Source: an uncultured Prevotella sp. (lineage in GTDB: Bacteria > Bacteroidota > Bacteroidia > Bacteroidales > Bacteroidaceae). Taken from it: 5,907 nt of DNA. The stretch lies in the NCBI GenBank assembly GCA_900546605.1, contig URDV01000142.1, positions 1 to 5,907 of the forward strand, written 5' to 3'. The notes under the pieces were generated by a model. The model made no database searches. It saw nothing but the letters and a program-made list of their open reading frames with translations, and was not told where the DNA came from. The translations under genes and the position numbers were made by a program. Within the stretch, counting starts at the first letter, position 1, and the number at the start of each line of letters is the position of its first letter. Positions 5,736 through 5,907 of this stretch are shown here, piece by piece.

Positions 5736-5907
5736 ATGAAATTACAAACTCTCGACATGAAAGAAATCTTATTACTCTATAAAGAATGGAAAGGCCATGC
5801 GCCATTAAAGGTTGAGACCCTGCCCAAGGCTGGGAGCAACCGGCAATACGTGCGAATGTACGACAGCAATAATGATAGCGTTATAGGAGTTATAGGCCCT
5901 TCTATTA
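5736..5907 (+). CDS. APH-like phosphotransferase, N-terminal part only
   Basis: The open frame runs off the window end after 57 codons. The visible part contains LPKAGSNRQYVRMYD (residues 29-43) followed by SVIGVIGPSI. A Gly-Ser-(N/D)-Arg-x-(Y/F)-x-R turn followed by a 'SVIG' strand is typical of the nucleotide-binding start of phosphotransferases in the aminoglycoside phosphotransferase (APH) fold, including AmgK-like sugar kinases and the Bacteroidetes proteins that pair or fuse with a RapZ C-terminal domain. Which of these it is cannot be seen here. Two in-frame starts are possible, ATG at 5736 or ATG at 5757; the second begins MKEILLLYKEW, which looks more like the family's start, and an in-frame stop at 5688 excludes a longer protein. 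No promoter match is visible; the foldback repeat lies directly upstream. Confidence 0.7.
   Translation, partial: MKLQTLDMKEILLLYKEWKGHAPLKVETLPKAGSNRQYVRMYDSNNDSVIGVIGPSI

Overview
The window looks like chromosomal DNA from a Bacteroidales bacterium, most likely Prevotella or a close relative. The reasons are the AT-rich composition, the general lack of strong Shine-Dalgarno sequences, one good match to the Bacteroidetes promoter consensus (TTTG-N19-TAnnTTTG, positions 232-262), and the protein types present. All genes are on the + strand. The genus is an inference; no rRNA or marker gene settles it.

Layout: (1) 1-333 holds the truncated end of a dispersed repeat, then a promoter and leader. 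(2) 334-1732 holds a bifunctional-nuclease-domain protein with a C-terminal UVR motif, followed 43 bp later by rsmE, the 16S rRNA m3U1498 methyltransferase; they look like one transcription unit. (3) 1825-3234 encodes a membrane-anchored extracytoplasmic protein of unknown function. (4) 3469-5546 encodes a small ABC exporter-type module: an ATPase with several altered motifs and an FtsX/MacB-like four-helix permease. They are separated by an unusual 233-bp gap that seems to hold remnants of a membrane-protein gene and/or a folded RNA. (5) 5736 to the end is the start of an APH-like phosphotransferase gene, cut by the window edge.

The most unusual content is intergenic. A composite repeat occurs twice complete (3275-3428, 5563-5715) and once truncated and diverged (1-84). 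Each complete copy has a conserved core of about 72 bp flanked by two arms made of 8-bp tandem units, consensus GTTRAYRR on the left and its reverse complement on the right. The element can therefore fold back on itself. The core is well conserved between the two complete copies, while the arms differ in unit number and unit order. No protein gene lies inside it, and I recognise no named family. It is the best candidate here for something undescribed.

How the genes work together: the first two are housekeeping or nucleic-acid related, the ATPase and permease should form one complex in the inner membrane, and the phosphotransferase may belong to cell-wall sugar metabolism. The repeats separate these groups and may affect transcript ends between them.
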